Part shown: positions 51,734 to 60,086 of the stretch, in pieces | Position numbering within the stretch: the first letter of the stretch is position 1 | Layout: every line of letters starts with the position of its first letter | Assembly: GCF_009834125.1 (NCBI RefSeq) | Contig: NZ_CP047146.1 | Span: forward strand, 3,279,501 to 3,343,500 | DNA: 64,000 bases | Source of the DNA: Streptomyces sp. GS7 | GTDB taxonomy: Bacteria; Actinomycetota; Actinomycetes; Streptomycetales; Streptomycetaceae | Reading direction: 5' to 3' | Position numbers and translations under genes: made by a program | Notes under the pieces: generated by a model | What the model saw: only the letters and a program-made list of their open reading frames with translations | The model's database searches: none | Told to the model about the DNA's origin: nothing

Positions 51734-53722
51734 TCAGTTGACCAGCGGTGCCCCGGTGACCAGGTCCGGACCGGCTTCCGGCGCGGTGTCCACCGGGGAG
51801 TCGACGGCCTGAGGGGAGTCGACGGCCCCCGGGGAGCCGGCCGGGCTCGCCGCGCCGGCCTCCGCGGCGGCGAACTGCGTGCGGTACAGCTCCGCGTACC
51901 GCCCGTCCTGCGCCAGCAGCGTCTCGTGGGTGCCCCGCTCGACGATCCGGCCGCCCTCGACGACCAGGATCAGGTCGGCGGCCCGTACGGTCGACAGCCG
52001 GTGGGCGATCACCAGCGCGGTCCGCCCGTCGAGCGCCTCGGTCAGCGCCTCCTGGACGGCCGCCTCGGAGGTGTTGTCCAGGTGGGCGGTCGCCTCGTCC
52101 AGGATCACCACCCGCGGGTGGGCGAGCAGCAGCCGGGCGATGGTCAGGCGCTGCCGTTCGCCGCCGGAGAGGCGGTAGCCGCGCTCGCCGACGACGGTGT
52201 CCAGGCCGTCGGGCAGCGAGGCGATCAGCGCGTCCAGGCGGGCGCGGCGCAGCGCGTCCCACAGCTCGTCGTCGGCCGCCTCCGGCTTGGCCAGCAGCAG
52301 GTTCTGCCGGATGGATTCGTGGAAGAGGTGGCCGTCCTGGGTGACCATGCCGAGGGCGTCGCGCAGCGAGGCGGCGGTCAGCTCGCGGACGTCCTCGCCG
52401 GCCAGCCGGACGGCCCCGGAGTCGGTGTCGTACAGCCGCGGCAGCAGCTGGGCGATGGTCGACTTGCCGGCGCCCGAGGAGCCGACCAGGGCGACCATCT
52501 GGCCGGGCTCGGCGCGGAACGAGATGCCGTGCAGGACCTCTTCGCCGCCCCGGGTGTCGAGGGTGGCGACCTCCTCCAGGGAGGCCAGCGAGACCTTGTC
52601 CGCGGAGGGGTAGCCGAAGCGGACGGAGTCGAACTCCACCGACACCGGGCCCTCGGGCACGTCGCGGGCGTCCGGCTTCTCGGTGATCAGCGGCTTGAGG
52701 TCCAGCACCTCGAAGACCCGCTCGAAGCTGACCAGCGCGCTCATCACCTCGATGTGCGCGCCGGAGAGCGCGGTCAGCGGGGCGTAGAGCCGGGTGAGCA
52801 GCAGCGCCAGCGAGACGATCGAGCCGGCCGCCAGCTGCCCGCGCAGCGCCAGGAACCCTCCCAGGCCGTAGACCACGGCCAGGGCAAGTGCGGAGACCAG
52901 GGTGAGCGCGGTGACGAAGTACGTCTGCACCATCGCCGAGCGGACGCCGATGTCGCGCACCCGCCGGGCTCGGGCGGCGAATTCGGCGGACTCGCGGGAC
53001 GGTCGGCCCATCAGCTTGACCAGGGTGGCGCCCGGCGCGGAGAACCGCTCGGTCATCTGGGTGCCCATCGCGGCGTTGTGGTCGGCGCCCTCCCGCCGCA
53101 GATCCGCCAGCCGCCGGCCGACCCTGCGGGCGGGCAGTACGAACACCGGCAGCAGCACCAGCGCGATCAGCGTGATCTGCCAGGACAGGCTGAGCATCAC
53201 CGCGAGGGTGAGCAGCAGCGTCACGATGTTGCTGACGACCCCGGAGAGGGTGTCGCTGAACGCCCGCTGGGCGCCGATCACATCGTTGTTGAGCCGGCTG
53301 ACCAGCGCCCCGGTGCGGGTCCGGGTGAAGAACGCGATCGGCATCCGCTGGACGTGGTCGTAGACCGTGGTCCGCAGGTCCAGGATCAGCCCCTCACCGA
53401 TGCTCGCCGACAGCCAGCGGGTCAGCAGCCCCAGGCCCGCCTCGGCGAGCGCGATGGCCGCGATCAGCCCGGAGAGCCCCAGGACCAGACCGGCCGAGCG
53501 GCTCCCGACGATCGCGTCCACCACCCGCCCGGCGAGCAGCGGGGTGGCCACCGCGAGCGTCGCGGTGACCGTGCTGAGCACCAGGAACCAGCCGAGCTTG
53601 CGGCGGTGCGGGCGGGCGAAGGCCGTGATACGGCGCAGCGTCCCGCGGGAGAAGCGGCGCCTGCCCTGCTGTGCGGTCATCGTGCTGTGCAGCGAATGCC
53701 AGGCGGTGACTTCCATGTCCAT
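51734..53722 (-). CDS. ABC transporter, fused permease/ATP-binding exporter
   Basis: A 662-aa half-transporter with a six-helix ABC-transporter type 1 permease (about residues 45-335) and an ATPase (about 360-610). Walker A GSSGAGKST, signature LSGGERQR and Walker B VVILDEAT are intact. The C-terminal about 50 residues are Ala/Pro/Ser-rich. It is a lipid/drug-type exporter that should homodimerise or pair with another half. ATG 53722 follows AGGAGGCCCGCG. Its promoter has a 19-bp spacer typical of MerR control (see below). Confidence 0.9.
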   Translation of the reverse strand: MDMEVTAWHSLHSTMTAQQGRRRFSRGTLRRITAFARPHRRKLGWFLVLSTVTATLAVATPLLAGRVVDAIVGSRSAGLVLGLSGLIAAIALAEAGLGLLTRWLSASIGEGLILDLRTTVYDHVQRMPIAFFTRTRTGALVSRLNNDVIGAQRAFSDTLSGVVSNIVTLLLTLAVMLSLSWQITLIALVLLPVFVLPARRVGRRLADLRREGADHNAAMGTQMTERFSAPGATLVKLMGRPSRESAEFAARARRVRDIGVRSAMVQTYFVTALTLVSALALAVVYGLGGFLALRGQLAAGSIVSLALLLTRLYAPLTALSGAHIEVMSALVSFERVFEVLDLKPLITEKPDARDVPEGPVSVEFDSVRFGYPSADKVSLASLEEVATLDTRGGEEVLHGISFRAEPGQMVALVGSSGAGKSTIAQLLPRLYDTDSGAVRLAGEDVRELTAASLRDALGMVTQDGHLFHESIRQNLLLAKPEAADDELWDALRRARLDALIASLPDGLDTVVGERGYRLSGGERQRLTIARLLLAHPRVVILDEATAHLDNTSEAAVQEALTEALDGRTALVIAHRLSTVRAADLILVVEGGRIVERGTHETLLAQDGRYAELYRTQFAAAEAGAASPAGSPGAVDSPQAVDSPVDTAPEAGPDLVTGAPLVN

Positions 53723-53784
53723 CGCGGGCCTCCTGATTGCCGGGGTCGTCACGGGATCGCCGTGCGTGACCGGCGACAAGAAAG

Positions 53785-53815
53785 AACCTAGAACCTAAAC
53801 CAATCTTGAGGTCAA
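53785..53815 (-). promoter_or_regulatory. Promoter of the ABC exporter with a 19-bp spacer and dyad (MerR-type)
   Basis: Minus strand: TTGACC (53815-53810), 19-bp spacer, TAGGTT (53790-53785). Inverted repeat ACCTCAA-N6-TTTAGGT lies across the -35/spacer. A long spacer with a dyad is the hallmark of MerR-family-activated promoters. No MerR gene is adjacent, so the regulator would act in trans. Confidence 0.55.
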
Positions 53816-53866
53816 GGAATTCCGGATCGATCACCCCTGAGGGCGCCCTGCCACCCCCTCACTACG

Positions 53867-54284
53867 ATGACCGCCGTGCCACACGGGGGCGACCGCGGCG
53901 GCACCGCGGACCCCGGCGGAACGACGGCGGCCGGAGCCGCGACGCTGTTGCTGCCACCGCACCCGACCGTCTCCGCCCCCGCCACCGAACTCCGCGACGC
54001 CTACGCGCCGCGCCGCCCGGTCTTCGCCAAGTCGCCCCACGACAAGGGCATCCGGGCCATGGCCTACGCCGACGGCACCCGGCTGCCCGCCCTTGCCCTC
54101 CGCGATCGTCGCCGACATCGGCCGCACGGACGGCCGTTGGGCGGTCGACGAGGCCAACGCGGCCCGGGCGAGCGGCCGTTGCATCGCGCATCGGCAGACG
54201 GCGCTGGACACCGTACTGCGGGCGGCGGGCCCGCGCGCGGCCGTGGTGGCCCGGGATCTGCTGTTCGTGCGCCGCACCGCGTAG
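53867..54284 (+). pseudogene. Frameshifted, shortened ATP-grasp protein gene
   Basis: Starting at ATG 53867, the frame encodes TLLLPPHPTVSAPATELRDA and similar N-terminal residues, then PVFAKSPHDKGIRAMAYADG up to RLPAL near 54093. The adjacent frame then continues PSAIVADIGRTDGRWAVDEANAA and ends VLRAAGPRAAVVARDLLF, the typical C-terminus of Streptomyces ATP-grasp proteins (VVDIGR.DGRWVVVEAN pattern). A one-base shift near 54090 joins them. Even joined, the product is about 139 aa, roughly half the usual length, so an internal part of the ATP-grasp is also missing. It is probably inactive. Confidence 0.55.
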
Positions 54285-54358
54285 GACGGCGAGCGCCGCC
54301 GCGGACCGCGGGCCACTGCCCACCGAGCCCCAAGGGGCGCGGGGCTGAACAGCCGTGC

Positions 54359-56041
54359 CTACAGCGGCTGTTCCCACACCACCGGCTCACCGGCACCGCC
54401 CCCGCGCGCCACCGTCAGCCGTACGCCCTCGCGGCCGTCGGCCAGCGCGACGGTGGCGTCCACCACGACCCGGGCCGGCGCCGCCGACCCGGCCTCCTCA
54501 GGTCTCTCGGCCCGTTCCGCCACCCCGGCCAGCGCCTCGCGCAGCGCCCTCACCAGGGCCCGTCCGGTCTCCTCGCCGACCCTGGCGTCCACCGGTCCCA
54601 CGAACTGCACGGACGGCCGGCCGCCAAGCGCCCCGGTGGCCGCGCGGGCCTCCCGCAGCACACGGGTGCGGAGCCCCGATGGTGCCTCCGGCGGCCCTTG
54701 CTGGAGCGCGAAGATCGCGGTGCGGATCTCCTGGATCGTCGCGTCCAGCTCGTCGACGGCCTGGCCGACGCTCTCCCGGACCTCGGGGACGACGGCCCGC
54801 CGCTGGGCGCTCTCCAGCATCATGCCGGTGGCGAACAGCCGCTGGATGACCAGGTCGTGCAGATCGCGCGCTATCCGGTCGCGGTCCTCGTAGACCGCGA
54901 GCCGTCGCCGGTCGCGGTGGCGGTCGGCGAGCACGAGGGCGAGCGCGGCCTGGGCCGCGAACTGGGTGCCCAGGGTCCGCTCCGAATGCGTGAAGCGCCG
55001 GCCGTCGGACATCCGGCACAGCGCCAGCGCGCCCAGCACCCGCCCGTTGCTGCGCAGCGGCAGCAGCATCGTCGGGCCGTAGTGGCGGGACAGCGGGGAG
55101 ATCGAGCGGGGGTCGCCGGCGAAGTCGTCGGAGAAGACCGCGAGTCCGGCGTGTATCTGGTGCAGGACCGGGCTCTCCGGCGGGATCGTGCCGCCGAACG
55201 CCTCGGTCCGGACGGCTTCCGACAGCACCGTGGAGATCGCCACGACCTCCATCCCGCCGTCGGGGTGCGGCAGCAGCACCGCCCCGGTCGCCGCCTCGGC
55301 GAGCTCCCGGCCCTTCTCGGCGACGACGGTGAGCGCGTGCTCCGTCGTGGAGTGGGTCTCGGGACCGGCCAGCAGCGCCGTGGTGAGCGACGCGGCGCCG
55401 TCGATCCAGCGCCGGCGCTGCCGGGCGGCGGCGTGCATCCGGGCGTTGCCCATGGCGATACCGGCCTCGGTGGCCAGCACCCGCGCCAGATGGAAGTCCA
55501 CCTCGCTGAACTCCCCGTCGTCCGGCTTCCCGGCCAGATAGAGATTGCCGAACAGCTCGCCCTGCACCTGGATCGGGACGCCGAGGAACGAGCGGATCGG
55601 CGGATGCCCCTCGGGGAGCGTTCCGCAGGCGCGCGGATCGTTGCGGACGTCGGTGATCCGGACCGCCTCCGCGCCGTGCAGCAGCGCGCCGATGATCCCG
55701 CTGTGGCCGTCCGGGAGGCGTCCGATCCGCTGCGCCTCCTCGGGGGAGATGCCGTGGGTGACGAGATCGCGCAGCCCGTCGCCCTCCTCGTTGAGGACGC
55801 CCACGGCGGCATAGCGGGCGCCCGTGAGCGAGGCGGCGGTCTCCGCGATCCGGTCCAGCGCGTGGTGGACGTCCAGGTCGGAGCCGACGGTGACCATCGC
55901 CTCCAGCAGCTGCGGAAGCCGGGAGATCGGGCCGCCGGCCAGATCGCGCAGGCTCCGTGCGGTGCGCTCCGCGAGATCCGCCGCCGACGCGGATTCGTCG
56001 TGCGCGGCGGCGGGCTCGGGGTGCTCTGCGGGCTGCGGCAT
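54359..56041 (-). CDS. Two-GAF sensor histidine kinase (DevS/DosS-like) with degenerate ATPase domain
   Basis: A 560-aa protein with two GAF domains (about residues 45-200 and 225-370), a HisKA_3 phosphoacceptor segment (RDRIARDLHDLVIQRLFA, with H395), and a C-terminal region where the HATPase should be. The N-box is altered (ALREALAGVAERAERP instead of REALSNVARHA) and no DNGxG glycine box is visible; the protein ends shortly after VRLTVARGGGAGEPVV. DevS-like kinases sense oxygen/NO through heme in GAF. ATG 56041 starts at MPQPAEHPEP. No response regulator is adjacent. Kinase activity is doubtful. Confidence 0.75.
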   Translation of the reverse strand: MPQPAEHPEPAAAHDESASAADLAERTARSLRDLAGGPISRLPQLLEAMVTVGSDLDVHHALDRIAETAASLTGARYAAVGVLNEEGDGLRDLVTHGISPEEAQRIGRLPDGHSGIIGALLHGAEAVRITDVRNDPRACGTLPEGHPPIRSFLGVPIQVQGELFGNLYLAGKPDDGEFSEVDFHLARVLATEAGIAMGNARMHAAARQRRRWIDGAASLTTALLAGPETHSTTEHALTVVAEKGRELAEAATGAVLLPHPDGGMEVVAISTVLSEAVRTEAFGGTIPPESPVLHQIHAGLAVFSDDFAGDPRSISPLSRHYGPTMLLPLRSNGRVLGALALCRMSDGRRFTHSERTLGTQFAAQAALALVLADRHRDRRRLAVYEDRDRIARDLHDLVIQRLFATGMMLESAQRRAVVPEVRESVGQAVDELDATIQEIRTAIFALQQGPPEAPSGLRTRVLREARAATGALGGRPSVQFVGPVDARVGEETGRALVRALREALAGVAERAERPEEAGSAAPARVVVDATVALADGREGVRLTVARGGGAGEPVVWEQPL

Positions 56042-56290
56042 TCGTTCGGCTTCTGGTCGGACGCATCGGGCTCGTTCGAACAGTCTAGTTCGAGCCGGAA
56101 GAACGGCATTCGTACCGTTACGGTGCGGCAGCTTCCGACGACCCGGGCCGGCGCAGCCGGATGGCGTTGCCCGAGGCCGGCGGCGTGCCGTAGGCACGCG
56201 GGGCGCGACGATCGCGGCGCTCGGGCGCAGCGGCCCGGCGACCGGCGGCCGGCGGCCGGGACGGGCCGGCCCGCCGCCGTGGATCGGGCC

Positions 56291-56436
56291 GCCGGGAGCG
56301 CGGCCTCGATGGCCGCCGCCAGCTCGTCGGCCACCAGCTCGTCGGCCGCCGGCTCCGTGCGCGGCCGGAAGCGGCCGGCGATCTCGCCCGTGTGGTCGAT
56401 GACGAACTTCTCGGGTTTCCTCTCCCATGAACACAC
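56291..56436 (-). pseudogene. Glutathione peroxidase fragment (C-terminal part)
   Basis: The minus frame reads SWERKPEKFVIDHTGEIAGR (from about 56430), then a TEPAADEL segment, ending AAAIEAALPA. This matches the end of bacterial glutathione peroxidases (WNFEKFLVD.xGxVV.RF). No start codon or N-terminal half is present. A second, middle fragment of the same family lies 2.9 kb upstream on this strand at 59347-59610. Confidence 0.55.
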
Positions 56437-56544
56437 CCCATGACCTGGGATGACGTAGCCAGCCCGGGGAGCGAGAGGCCCCGACCGCCATGTGCCGCGG
56501 GGGCTTCGGGGGCTGGAGGCCAGAGGCGCGCATACCTTCACACC

Positions 56545-56787
56545 ATGGACTTCGACATCACCGCCGAGGAGGAAGCGCTCGTCATGCACGTGGCCGCTCT
56601 CCTCCGGGCCGGCCGCTCTCCCACCGACGACGACCTGGCGGAAGAGCTGGGAGACGAGGTCCGTCCGCCGCTGCAGTCGCTTCTGGAGAAGGGGTGGCTC
56701 GTCGTTGACGAGGAGCGGGAACTGACCCTGTCGGTGATCGCGCGGGCTGCGGTGTCCAGCCGGAGGGATGCCGAGGGGCCGCAGTAG
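56545..56787 (+). CDS. Small winged-helix-like protein
   Basis: An 80-aa acidic protein, MDFDITAEEEALVMHVAALLR and a SPTDDDLAEELGDEVRPPLQ segment, with the helical spacing of a small winged-helix domain. No further motif. TACCTT (56533-56538) ends 6 nt before ATG 56545, so the mRNA is probably leaderless. It lies between a GPx fragment and a lipoprotein gene, in the decayed region, but codon bias here is still fairly normal. Confidence 0.6.
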   Translation: MDFDITAEEEALVMHVAALLRAGRSPTDDDLAEELGDEVRPPLQSLLEKGWLVVDEERELTLSVIARAAVSSRRDAEGPQ

Positions 56788-56983
56788 CTCTGTGCGTCTG
56801 CGGATTCCGGGTTCACGCTGTTCCGAGCCGCATCCTCTGCGGCGCGCACGGACACCCCACAAGGGTCACCGAACCGCGACATGCGGAACCCCGATGCCCG
56901 GACACGTACGCCATCTGACCCTTGTCGTCCGGCAGTCGGAGGCCGAGAATTGCCTTCCGCTGCAATGAATCTGACAGCTACTC

Positions 56984-57310
56984 ATGACGGGGGAAACGGA
57001 ATTGGGGACCAGGAAACGTACTGTGAATTCGGTGATTGGTGTGGCGCTTGGTATGGCGGCACTGGCGGGTTGCGGTGGCCTCGACGGCAAGATCGGAAAC
57101 TACGACAAGGTCGCTGTCTGGCCGAGCGCAAATCCAGTAGGGCAACAACCGACCACTGAACTCACCACGTTGGCGCCGGTGACAGTCGAGTGCTACACCG
57201 GCGGGATGTACAAGATCTCCTACGATGGCGGTTCAGGCTATGTCGACGCGCACACCTCCATCATGAGTGACAAGGGTGAGGTGTCTCCCAGCATGGTTTC
57301 CGGGTGCTGA
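56984..57310 (+). CDS. Small putative lipoprotein
   Basis: A 108-aa protein with a hydrophobic segment and lipobox LAGC (Cys about residue 30), so it should be exported, lipidated and anchored. The mature part has a Tyr/Gly-rich region and two more cysteines (ECYTGGMYK and the C-terminal VSGC). Third positions are much less G/C-rich than neighbours, suggesting recent arrival or relaxed selection. ATG 56984 was used; GTG 57023 is an alternative that would leave too short a signal. Function unknown. Confidence 0.6.
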   Translation: MTGETELGTRKRTVNSVIGVALGMAALAGCGGLDGKIGNYDKVAVWPSANPVGQQPTTELTTLAPVTVECYTGGMYKISYDGGSGYVDAHTSIMSDKGEVSPSMVSGC

Positions 57311-57738
57311 TCCATGCCGTTGCCTGCCAGCCCCTCCTTCACATCGGGACGGGGCCAGGGGGTGTCCGGTGGGGTGCCATCTGGCCCGCCCCCTTCTTTT
57401 CGCGGTGTCGACGATTCAGCGGAGAACCTCCGACACAAGGCTCACGGCTGACCGGCCCCAGCGGACCCGCCCTCTTACTCCCCTCATGACAGATGCGTCC
57501 TGCTCGCGGCGGTAGGCCGTGAGCAGGACGCGATCGTTGTGGAGGGCGATGTACCAGTGGGCGGCGGTGGCTTGCCAGTCCGCCACGAGTAGTCCGACGA
57601 CGGCGACCGGAGCGGCGATGCCGGGAAGGGCCGGCGGCTCCGTTCGATGGCGTCGAGGCGGTTGCCGAGGTCGGCGAGTTGCCCGGCCGGCGGCCTTTCC
57701 TTCCGACTGCGGGTCGAGCGGACTCTCGCGACCTGGTC
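57311..57738. other. Gap with traces of a decayed membrane protein
   Basis: About 430 bp without an intact gene. On the minus strand around 57500-57700, two adjacent frames read QLADLGNRLDAIERSRR, then ALPGIAAPVAVVGLLVADWQ and WYIALHNDRVLLTAYRREQD, which look like a coiled coil followed by a membrane segment. A frameshift would be needed to join them. The identity is unknown; it may be a remnant of a mobile-element protein. Confidence 0.3.
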
Positions 57739-58278
57739 CTAAGAGGCCGTAAGGGTCTCCGTCCGGACCGTGTAGCGGAGACCGGGTCCAGGCGCCACAC
57801 CCCGCTGTTCCCCGCCATCCGTGCGTACCGGCGTCGCCCCGCCTTGTGCGCTTTCCGCGCCTTCCTTGCCTTCCTTGCCTCCGTTGCCTTCTCGGCCCTC
57901 TGAGCCTCCGCCCTTGTGTGCGTCGCCTCCCCTGTCTCCGTTGCTCTCTCTGCCCTCCGAACCTCCACCCTTGCCTTCGTCGCCGCCCTTGCTTCCCTTG
58001 AAGGCGACGCTGTTGACGCAGCTCATGGACGAGCCCACCCTGGTGCTCTGCCCACCTGGGGTGCCCTCACCGCCGATCGCGTTGCCCGCCAGGCCGTTGG
58101 CGATCCCGACCTCGCCGAGAGCGTCGACATCCGCGTCGTTCGACCGACACGAGTTTCGCTGTTTGACGTCGAAATCGGTGCCGCCGCTCCCGCTGGCGGC
58201 GTAGGCGATGCCGGCGCCGAGGAAGCCGAAGCTGCCGAGTGCGACGGTCACGACGGCGGTCTTCTGAAGCTTGCGCAT
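57739..58278 (-). CDS. Secreted Gly/Ser/Glu-rich protein
   Basis: A 179-aa exported protein with a clear signal peptide (MRKLQKTAVVTVALGSFGF to AYA, about residues 1-27). Residues about 40-85 include two cysteines (RNSCRSND, SSMSC) and a GxxNGLAGNAIGG segment; about 90-150 are Gly/Glu/Lys-rich, low complexity, with the block GGGSEGRE repeated. ATG 58278 has GGAGAAG upstream. It resembles small secreted coat or filler proteins of streptomycetes but matches no family I can name; chaplin or rodlin signatures are not seen. Confidence 0.6.
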   Translation of the reverse strand: MRKLQKTAVVTVALGSFGFLGAGIAYAASGSGGTDFDVKQRNSCRSNDADVDALGEVGIANGLAGNAIGGEGTPGGQSTRVGSSMSCVNSVAFKGSKGGDEGKGGGSEGRESNGDRGGDAHKGGGSEGREGNGGKEGKEGAESAQGGATPVRTDGGEQRGVAPGPGLRYTVRTETLTAS

Positions 58279-58925
58279 TTCTTCTCCGGTGGTCGAAGGA
58301 TACAAACCGTGATATAGCGACTTCGTACAGTCATAGGAGGCTAATGCGAAATATGCCGCAGCCACTTAGCGACGCGCCGCGTCCTTGGCCGTCACCGACG
58401 CGTGGCCGACGGGGAGCCGCGCTGCACACCGAGCAGGTCAGGGCATCGACTTGCCGCGACAGGCGCGGACACTCCGCCCCAACGCCCTGTCCGGAGCCGG
58501 CGAAAGCGCCGGCCGGGATGCAGCGGAAGCCTCATGTCTCGGAGGTCCCGAGCGCAGGCTGACCGGGAGCACAGCATCGAATGGCGTCATCTGCTGCCGC
58601 GTACTCGCCAATTGAGATGGCCTCTTCCTGCTCCTCCGTGCCCTTCAGCGGGCGGTGGTGGCCTGCCGGATGGTCATGCGCCATCCCCTGGTACGAGGAG
58701 ACGTCGATGCCTCCAACGGTCTGTGGTGTGTGCCTTCCTGGCATGAGAAAACGCCCGGCGCAGCGGCGCGCGGGCGTGGTGGGTGATGAGTTCCTTGGCG
58801 CTAAGCGCCATGAGGCATGCACGGTCGCCTGTTCGGCTGAAGCTCCAGCGCACGCGGCATGGACCTTGGGTGCTCGGTCAAGGCAGGTCTCGGTAAAACA
58901 CCGATCGCGAATTCAAGGAGGAACT
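58279..58925. other. Gap with hairpins and no clear gene
   Basis: About 650 bp. A GC hairpin at about 58752-58776 (CGCCCGGCGC / GCGCGCGGGCG) and the palindrome TGGCGC-TAA-GCGCCA at 58796-58810 are present. A minus-strand short frame near 58680 encodes GGIDVSSYQG, reminiscent of GH25 lysozyme N-termini, but no full domain follows. Third-position bias is weak. It probably holds promoters for the two flanking secreted-protein genes. Confidence 0.4.
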
Positions 58926-59144
58926 ATGTGCGTCCGTAACGTTATTGCCGCAATGGCGATCGCTGGTGCCGCTGTTCTCGGCGTTGTCGGTTCGGCCAGT
59001 GCTGTTGAAGGTGCGCGCGCGGGTACCAGTCAGACCGTGAAGCCGAGCAATCTGCGTCCTGCGGATGACGGAGGGGACGTGAATGTTCCGGGTTTTGGCC
59101 CCATGCACGGGACCATCATCCAAACGGTGGATAGCAACGGCTAG
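58926..59144 (+). CDS. Small secreted peptide
   Basis: A 72-aa protein with a signal peptide (MCVRNVIAAMAIAGAAVLG to ASA, about residues 1-26) and a short mature part ending GPMHGTIIQTVDSNG. An AAGGAGGA site precedes ATG 58926. Codon third positions are A/T-rich for this genome. No function is recognisable; candidates include a signalling or competition peptide, but that is speculation. Confidence 0.55.
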   Translation: MCVRNVIAAMAIAGAAVLGVVGSASAVEGARAGTSQTVKPSNLRPADDGGDVNVPGFGPMHGTIIQTVDSNG

Positions 59145-59346
59145 ATTCCTGGATCCGCCCTGGAATGCTTCTTGCCGGGTGGGCGAGGGCGATGTGGCCG
59201 GGGTCGGGAAAGGCCGGCCCGGTAGCAGGTCTGGCCCTCGGCCATGCCGGACGGCTTCGGCGTGGCAGGCAGTGTCGTGAGGGTGGTTGGGCTGGTCTGG
59301 CGTCAGCGAGGTGAACCGTTTACGTCAGCCGCCCGTGCGCCGGGGG

Positions 59347-59610
59347 CCGTCGAGGTTCCACTGCGCCGCGCCCAACGCCCCTTCGGCGTCCGGTGTGCCG
59401 GTCGGTTCGGCGTACCGCGGGTGGGTGTTGCCACTTGCCGTTGACGTCGGTCTTCTCGACCAGCGGGAAGCCGACGCCGTACGTCGTCGAGCAGAAGGCG
59501 GCGATCTCCTCGGCGGTGCCCGGCTCCTGGCCCGCGAACGGGTTGCCGGGGAAGCCCGGCACGTTGAAACCGCGGCCCGCCAAGCACTGTTGGAGCCGCC
59601 CCGGGCTCAC
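59347..59610 (-). pseudogene. Glutathione peroxidase fragment (central part), frameshifted
   Basis: On the minus strand: LAGRGFNVPGFPGNPFAGQ, then EEIAAFCSTTYGVGFPLVEK and NGKWQHP, then, after a one-base shift near 59420, a continuation with YAEPTGTPDAEGALGAAQWN. This follows glutathione peroxidase ([20 protein letters not shown] and ...QWNFEKF). The FPCNQF motif is FPGNPF, so a resolving Cys and the catalytic Gln are lost. The N-terminal active-site half is absent. A matching C-terminal piece is at 56291-56436. Confidence 0.65.
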
Positions 59611-59912
59611 CGGTCAGGGTGCGCGGCGGAATGTCGCACGGACACATGGTCGGGTTCCTGGGTGCGGTTCCGCGGGTAGGGGCGGTCGTCGTCGCTCCCC
59701 ACGGCGGTGCCTGGCCGGGACTTCCCCGGATCGTCGATCGGCCAGGAGACGACCGGCCGCAGTGCGCCGGCCCGCCACTCCCTGAGGAGCTGGTCGAAGA
59801 TCGGCGTGTCCCCCTCGGCGGGGCGCCGGGGGACCGGTGGCGGCAGCCGGGGTGGCTGGTGCGGGAGGGAGATACGGGGAAAGGGGTGGCCCGAGGGCTT
59901 CTTGACGTCCAT
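59607..59912 (-). CDS. Hypothetical protein
   Basis: A 101-aa protein, MDVKKPSGHPFPRI at its start, with a Pro/Arg-rich N-terminal half and an IFDQLLREWRAGALRPV segment (about residues 37-53). G/C third positions are strong, so it is probably real. No motif is recognised. Its stop codon overlaps the start of the GPx fragment on the same strand. ATG 59912 was chosen; GTG 59930 is an alternative. Confidence 0.5.
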   Translation of the reverse strand: MDVKKPSGHPFPRISLPHQPPRLPPPVPRRPAEGDTPIFDQLLREWRAGALRPVVSWPIDDPGKSRPGTAVGSDDDRPYPRNRTQEPDHVSVRHSAAHPDR

Positions 59913-60010
59913 GTCCGGACTCAACACCAAATCGCCCTGCGAGTTGCGGGACCGGGCCGGTGCCGGCGTGAGATGCCCCTGGGCCGGTGACGGTCAGAAG
60001 ATACGTTCCA

Positions 60011-60046
60011 GGGCCGGCGGGACGCCCGTGTCCGTCCCGCCGGCCC
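60011..60046 (-). terminator. Terminator hairpin of the spore-pigment hydroxylase gene
   Basis: A perfect 14-bp stem (60011-60024 with 60033-60046) with an 8-nt loop, about 40 bp past the stop of the leftward hydroxylase gene. Confidence 0.75.
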
Positions 60047-60086
60047 CGTCCTCCTGAGTCGCCTCACGCGGCCTGTGCCGACCGGG

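Noticed and set aside
51179..53791. 870-codon plus-strand frame opposite the ABC exporter
   Set aside because: Shadow of the ABC gene, which has intact Walker and signature motifs.
57339..57968. 209-codon minus-strand frame across the gap after the lipoprotein gene
   Set aside because: Arg/Lys-rich low-complexity product, overlapping the secreted-protein gene in another frame; only scattered traces in other frames look protein-like.
60011..60046. Inverted repeat as a transposon end
   Set aside because: It is a single compact hairpin just after the hydroxylase stop codon and fits a terminator; no transposase or target duplication is nearby.
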